Source: Anagrus nilaparvatae (Eukaryota > Arthropoda > Insecta > Hymenoptera > Mymaridae). From it: DNA of 64,000 bases. Positions 58,101 through 64,000 of the stretch are shown one piece after another. Positions within the stretch are counted from its first letter, which is position 1. Every line of letters begins with the position of its first letter. A program made the translations under genes and the position numbers. Where the stretch lies: the NCBI GenBank assembly GCA_022575985.1, contig JAKSXM010000007.1, positions 64,820,501 through 64,884,500 of the forward strand, in the 5' to 3' direction. The notes under the pieces are model-generated. The model saw only the letters and a program-made list of their open reading frames with translations, searched no databases and had not been told where the DNA came from.

Positions 58101-58799
58101 GATAAATTGACAAAATGGTCGCGGATAATTTGGGGTAACCGAACATCCTTAATTTCAAGACATATTTCCTAGCCAAATGTGCTCAAACAATCGTGAATGT
58201 TTTCAAGTTTTTGAAATTATGACTCGTTTTTTGAAAATTCTCTGATTTCTTAAACGATTAGCTATAGCTTCAATAAATAAACTTTTAAAACATTTTTTTT
58301 CTTCATTTTTTGATGAAAAATCCTGCAAAGTATTGGCTCTTTTATTGGGTTTAATTATTTCAGTTTTAAATTATGCTAAGCAGGTAAGTAACCCTGGCAC
58401 TACGAAACACAACTTAAACAATAGTGTTATTTTTTTAAGACAAAATGAAAAATATTGTTTCAAATGATTTACTGATTATAAGAGATAATTTAGTCTTTAT
58501 TATAAGACCCAAAAGTGGTAGTTTCGTCGCTTATAAATATTTTTATTCTCTAGACTCAAATTTCAAAAATAACGAAGAATTACAATAGCATAAGTAACTG
58601 ACAGCGAATTAATTTACTTTTTGGTCCCAATATATAAAAAATTTCAAACTCAATAAAGTGACCCAATCTCGGACCCAATTATAATGAAACGTTGAATGAG
58701 CATAAAAATATGTCTGGCTCCTTGTCTGGCTCTGAAACTATCTCGAAACTATTTATATAATTTATACAAATCTAATTAATTTTAACATGGAACATGTTT
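55195..58799. other. Probable 5' intron of the MICAL-like gene
   Basis: The CH exon at 55016-55194 needs an upstream partner ending with the first two bases of a split codon; I cannot find one here. A (TG)n microsatellite lies at 55811-55827 and a single arm of a small foldback family near 56090. A 70-codon minus-strand frame at 57964-58176 (YRQNSTVEEAVEAKISRKNP within it) is less AT-biased than its surroundings but matches no family I know and may be a transposon remnant. Confidence 0.4.
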
Positions 58800-58830
58800 A
58801 TAGGGAGGGGGTACTTCAGAATTTGAAAAT

Positions 58831-59514
58831 TAAGGGGGGGGGGGGGTAAGATTTGTCCTGTTTAAGGGGGGTGGTCAAATATGTCCTATTTAAGGGGGGT
58901 GGTCAAATTTGTCCTATTTAAGGGGGGTGGTCAAATTTGTCCTATTTAAGGGGGGTGGTCAAATTTGTCCTATTTAAGGCGGGTGGTCAAATATGTCCTA
59001 TTTAAGGGGGGTGGTCAAATTTGTCCTATTTAAGGGGGGTGGTCAAATACTCGGTGATTCCGAGCGGGACGTGTTGTTGTTTTTCAAAGCGGCGACGTTA
59101 TTTGTCGACGCTTGGATCTGTGCCTGCTATTGGCCGTCGATAAAGCAAACAATACGTCCCGCTCGGAATCACCGTGTATGTCCTATTTAAGGGGGGTGGT
59201 CAAATATGTACTATTTAAGGGGGTGGTCAAATTTGTCCTATTTAAGGGGGGTGATCAAATATGTAATATTTAAGGGGGGTGGTCAAATATGTCCTATTTA
59301 AGGGGGGTGGACAAATTTGTCCTATTTAAGGGGGGTGGTCAAATATGTCCTATTTAAGGGGGGTGGTCAAATTTGTCCTATTTAAGGGGGGTGGTCAAAT
59401 TTGTCCTATTTAAGGGGGGTGGTCAAATTTGTCCTATTTAAGGCGGGTGGTCAAATATGTCCTATTTAAGGGGGGTGGTCAAATTTGTCCTATTTAAGGG
59501 GGGTGGTCAAATAC
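58831..59514. repeat. 28-bp tandem array, about 20 units, interrupted by a MITE
   Basis: The unit is TTTAAGGGGGGTGGTCAAAT plus (A/T)TGTCCTA. Unit starts step by 28 bp: seven from 58861 to 59029, then twelve from 59186 to 59493, with one 27-bp unit. The main variants are ATATG or ATTTG in the middle and one GGC variant. A degenerate unit with a longer G-run precedes at 58831. The array sits inside a copy of the dispersed repeat also found at 19.5 and 35.1 kb. Confidence 0.93.
59050..59176. mobile_element. 127-bp TA-flanked MITE inserted in the 28-bp array
   Basis: The ends CTCGGTGATTCCGAGCGGGA and TCCCGCTCGGAATCACCGTG are inverted repeats with one mismatch in 20. TA flanks both sides (59048-59049 and 59177-59178), as for Tc1/mariner-type insertion. 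It is much more GC-rich than the surrounding genome, and no frame in it looks like a protein. Confidence 0.8.
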
Positions 59515-61006
59515 TTCGGTGAATAATTAGGAGACTTTAAAAAATCTGAGCTTAAGGACTTAATTTAGGGACTTAGGGACTTGGAATAATATTGTTTAAG
59601 GGACTTAATAATTCAGGTTTAGGGAATCAAAATAGTTTAGAATCTTAGCAGCGAGTAAGGTGATAATTACAAATTATAAAATTAGAAAATTGCATTGTAA
59701 TGTTGAGTAACATTTGTATTATACCTAGTCCTCATCTGGAAGTAAACATGTTCCATGCATTTAGGTTGTGTTTACACAAACCGGTTATAAGTATTTATAT
59801 ACAAATTACTAACCAATAAAAACAATTTCCCATTTAGATAAAAACTTATCCAACCAATTATATTACATAATAATAATCATTTTTGGCTTTTGTGGCAAAC
59901 CTCCATTGTTACAAGAATTTTTCAATAAAAACGCATAAATTTTCTTACCAACAAATTATAATATCTATAAAATTAAACTAATATTAATTATAATATAATA
60001 ACAAAATTATTATGTAAAACGTCTTGCACAGACACAAGAGATAAGCCACACCCTAAAATTGGCCAAATATTTATAATTTATAAAGCGAGATAAAAAAAAT
60101 CACCACCACACACATGAAACTTTTTATTACATATTAATTTATTTATTAACGTGTATAACAAATAAATTATTGTTCAATGATTTATTGGTAATTGACTTGA
60201 TTATTATATTGTTTGTTGTTAAAACAATTGATTTTTTTTTTTTTTAGAAAAAATTGATTTGACATTGCTGTTTTATTAAGCTGTTTTTCTTTATTTATTA
60301 TTATTATGATGTTTAAATTGCAGAAAAAATATTTTATTTAATTATATATTTGAGTAAAATGAGATTTTTTTGGGAGGCTGGTTATTTATTAAGGTGTATT
60401 AAAATCGAGATTTTTAAATTAGATATTTAAAACCCTTTTTGGACTCCACCCATTGAATTTTAAAAAATCTATCTTAATTTATAGGTTCGCTCCAAAAAAA
60501 TGGTCCTCCAGTCTCTTTAATTCGGTAAAATATCAAAAAGATATCTCTTAATTAAAAAACTGATTTTTCTAGAACAGCAAGTGCGTTTTAAAAAATTCAA
60601 ATACCAGAAAATGAAGAACATGTGGTTAATAAAAAAGATTTTATTTATTTATAAAGAAAAAAATATTTTTTTTTAACGGACTTATGTAATAGGTAGTTAA
60701 CTAACCGTTATAAATATATATATTTGACCTCAATTTATTAATATCTACGGAGTCATTTTATGGGTGCAGTAACGTCTTTAAAAATTACGTTTTATAGTAA
60801 AAAAATTTTCTTTTTTTGAAAAGAAAAAAAAAAATCAATCATAAATGATATTCAGTGAGCTGAAAATTTTTTTAGATTAGATATATGAAATTCCTGTCTC
60901 AGCAGTGAGAGAGAAAATTTTTAACCGCAAGGAAATATTCGGAAGAAATATTAAGAGATAAAAGAAAAATTTTTTATTATAGTTTACACACACACACATA
61001 GAACTA
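59515..61006. other. AT-rich stretch after the tandem array
   Basis: The first 130 bases continue the dispersed repeat ('TTAGGGACTTGGAATAATATTG'). Beyond that nothing is recognised apart from simple runs. Confidence 0.4.
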
Positions 61007-61362
61007 CACTGTAAAAAGTAACTCTTTCTTAGATTTACAAAAAAAATAGAATTTTTTCAAAAAATTAGTGAATTTTCAAAAAATTTTGTAAATATTCAAA
61101 AAAAATAGTAAATTTACTAAATTTAGTACATTATCGAAAAATTCGAGAATTCTCGATTTTTTTTGTGATTTTACAAAGAAAGTTGTAAATTAAAAATTTA
61201 CAACTAATTTTTGTAAATTTTCGAAAAAAAATTGTAAATTATCAATTTTTCTTGCGAATTCACAAAAAAAATCGAGAATACTCGAATTTTTTCAAAAATT
61301 TACTAATTTTTCGAAAATGTTCTAATTTTTTTGTTAATATAAGAAAATTACTTTTTACAGTG
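61007..61362. mobile_element. 356-bp TA-flanked MITE
   Basis: The ends CACTGTAAAAAGTAA and TTACTTTTTACAGTG are perfect inverted repeats of 15 bp. TA flanks both sides (61005-61006, 61363-61364). The inside is AT-rich with repeated GTAAATT-type words and GAGAATTCTC palindromes, and has no coding frame. Confidence 0.78.
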
Positions 61363-63276
61363 TATTTTTTCTTTTTGGGGTAATAAAATAAACTGAAGAC
61401 AAAAAAAAACAAAAATTTTATTATAAAAAACAAATAAACAAATTTTAATAATAAAAATGACGAATAAAACATAAATTAACGTCGAAAAATTTTTTTATTA
61501 TTCCCATAAAAATATTAATAATGGATTATGATAATTTTTATATTTGTTTTTTTACTCATTAAAATATTGCTTTATAAGGTAACAATGTAATCTAATAAAT
61601 AGTCAATTAATTATTTTTATACTGGATTTTTTTGAAAAACAAGTTTTTAGTTTTTTTTTTTATCTGCTTTTTTATTTTAAATAGGATTATGAGATTTTTT
61701 TTTTGGGTGTTTTTGATAGTCTTGTGATTTTTAAATTGACCTACCAAATTACTTTTTGTAATGCCTACGCAATTTTTTTGTATTTTCGAGGTCATTGATT
61801 AAGGAATTTGAAAGCGAAAATTTTTAAGAATGAATAAAAATTGCTGTAATTTTTTGAAGATATTTTTGGTAGTTTTTTTTATGTATAGTTTGGAATTGGA
61901 TTTAGTTAAGGATTACCCTACATTTTACTCATTCTATTTTTTTATATTTATTTTTTCTTATTTTTTGTTATTTTTTCTCTTATTATAAAATTTTTAGATA
62001 AATTCATGCATGTAACCAACAAATTTTTTTTATAAACAAAATTTTAGTTTAAATATAATCATAAATTTTTTGAAAAAATTTCTCAAAAATTTTTTGCAGT
62101 TAAAAAATAAAATTTTGTGTAAAAAATTAAAAGAAATTTTTATAACTTAAAATGTAAAATTAGATACAAGTAATAGGAAAAAAATTAAATTAGTAGTAGG
62201 AAAACACTATCTTGACCTGTACTCAGTCCTGAAGGAAACAAAAAAAGAACAAGCAGACACAGAGATTATGATAGCTGAAATTTCGCTTGTCAAGAGAGTA
62301 AAATTAGCCCTCAAAAGAAATTTTTATTTGTTTTTCAAAAGAAACTGGTTCGAACAACAGGAGCGTTGAAGAACAGATTTTAAACTTTTACCAAATTCAC
62401 ACAGTCATGGGGTCAATTCATTAAATTTTTTCTGCATTTTTGTTAGAAAAATATAAGGACAAATACTAAAACCATAAACTGCGTTAAAATTAAAATTTAT
62501 TGGACTATGGATCTTTAATTGAAATATTCGGGCAATTATTAATCTTGGCTCTTTTCTATAACACAGAATTTTTTATTACTCGATTTTTTCCAGCTAAAGC
62601 GAAGAGCTAAACAAAAAGACTTTTTGTAAACGAATTTTGTACAAATAAACCCACTGAACATTGATGAAATTAGCTCTAAAAACATCAAAAATTATGTTTC
62701 TTAATTGCTGTGAGTATAAAAAAATAATGCATTTCTTTGAAAGGAATTTGGAGGAAATACACATGAAAGAAACAAGATAAAATATTTTATTTGGAATTTA
62801 GTCACATAACATTGAAGGTTTTGAAGAAAAACATGAACGAAAAAGGTTTTAATATAGGATAATGAATTACAATAAAGTTGATGAATTAAAACTTGAAAAG
62901 TTCAAAAAATAAAAAAATTGGTTGACATTCAAGAAAACCTCGGGAATATCATGAGAATCAGATCAAGGTCTTAATTTCTCTTACACTAACTTGAAGGAAA
63001 TAATAAGTGTTTATCTTTTTGATCGAAATGGTTTCATGATGAAGAAATTTTCTCGTTTGACATTATGGATGCAGGCAATATCTATTTTTTATCTTAGAAA
63101 CTCCAAGCCTAATCGTTTTTTTTTTTAATTTAATATTCAAAAATTTTAATTTCAGGAGAAAATTACTTCTTTTTCCTCAAATTTCTATCAAATATTTAAC
63201 ACACTGATTAAGATTTCAGACAAATTTTTGATTTTTTGAAGGTCAACTTTTTGGGCATTTTAAAATAGACGTCTTC
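61363..63276. other. Stretch with no supported gene
   Basis: The segment at 62180-63060 is less AT-rich than its surroundings and reads like broken coding sequence in several frames, but every frame is interrupted. I cannot name a source. Confidence 0.35.
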
Positions 63277-63634
63277 AGATAGTCCATACTAAAGTAGCCC
63301 ACGCGAAATTTCAATTACATATCAGACACATAAATTAAGTAAAAAAAATTAAACAAATTTAACCCTTTTAAAAATAGGGGACAAACATTTCGTACACCTT
63401 AAATTTCGCCTACGAATGGCAAAATTTTTTATATTGCCCACAAGCAAAATAAAATAAAAAATTTGTAGGTAGCAAGTCCAACTAAAAAATAAAAATTTTT
63501 ATATTTATTTCTAAAAATTAAAAATTTTAAAGTATTCAAAATGCTTGTGTCCTAAGTTTTTTATTAATTAATTCATGAGTCTAATAATATTATGTACTTG
63601 AAATTTTCTGTACGAAATTTCGCGTGGACTATCT
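63277..63634. repeat. Foldback repeat, about 358 bp
   Basis: AGATAGTCCA followed 16 bp later by CGCGAAATTTC at the left end is the inverse of GAAATTTCGCGTGGACTATCT at the right end; the left end carries a short extra segment. No target duplication is clear. Confidence 0.6.
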
Positions 63635-64000
63635 GTATGCATCCTTTAAAATTATTAGTATAAATAGCAAAATAAATTTAATTAGACGTGATGATATTTT
63701 GCGTGATATTTTATTAGTAAATGAGTGAAAATATTAAATAAAAAAAAATTATGCTGCCAAAGGGGATTCTAAAAAATATTCTAATAAAATTAGGCTATTT
63801 TTTACAAATTTTCCAAAATACGTTTTTTTGGCGGTAAATTAAAAATATTAATTTGTTAATTTAATTTTAATTAAAGTTTGAAAACTGGAGTTTTCTGCAA
63901 GTAATCTGCTCAAAAAAAAAAAAAATTATGTAATTATGAAAATTTGTAAGTAAGTAGATATTACTTAAAGAATTATGCATATATAGTAATAAACTTACAA
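63635..64000. other. AT-rich end of window
   Basis: Nothing recognised. Confidence 0.4.

Overview
This window is nuclear DNA from an insect. It is extremely AT-rich, carries spliced genes with short GT-AG introns, and contains many foldback transposon copies; nothing in it looks bacterial. An intact UHRF1 (maintenance DNA methylation cofactor) argues against Diptera. The very low GC, compact exons and UHRF1 would fit a hymenopteran such as a braconid or aphidiine wasp, but this is inference and a hemipteran is not excluded.

I could reconstruct ten gene models, nine with complete coding regions. Left to right they are: MAD1 (+, 282-2513), UHRF1 (+, 3697-5973), CFAP410/C21orf2 (-, 7703-10221), DAZAP2 (+, 22110-29522, with a 6.6 kb first intron), FAM136A (-, 32342-32923), a slicer-competent PIWI Argonaute (+, 37915-41727), SLC35F6 (-, 42933-44265), CUEDC1 (-, 45676-46622), EEF2KMT (+, 47253-48541), and a MICAL-like CH/LIM/bMERB gene (-, 48673 to at least 55194) whose start lies beyond what I can see. 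Most are conserved housekeeping, mitotic or cilium genes in an ordinary animal arrangement of convergent and divergent neighbours, not a functional cluster.

The accessory DNA lies in three places. A 12 kb gap between CFAP410 and DAZAP2 is an island of giant inverted repeats: 12506-15126, which carries two further foldbacks inside its left arm, and the near-perfect 16097-17245. The 33-37.9 kb gap upstream of PIWI holds another foldback and dispersed repeats. The 55.2-64 kb tail is probably a long 5' intron of the MICAL-like gene; it holds a 28-bp tandem array split by a small TA-flanked MITE, and two more short inverted-repeat elements.

The most interesting non-gene structure is the first intron of DAZAP2. 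It contains about a dozen short hairpins of pre-microRNA size between 23.5 and 28.6 kb, several with nearly perfect 18-23 bp stems. They could be an undescribed intronic microRNA cluster, but small-RNA data are needed. Other points worth a second look are three alternative 5' ends that all enter the LIM exon of the MICAL-like gene in the same phase, a possible alternative last exon of CFAP410, an in-frame 72-nt UHRF1 intron with abutting splice sites, and readable insertion histories in the nested foldbacks and the tandem array.
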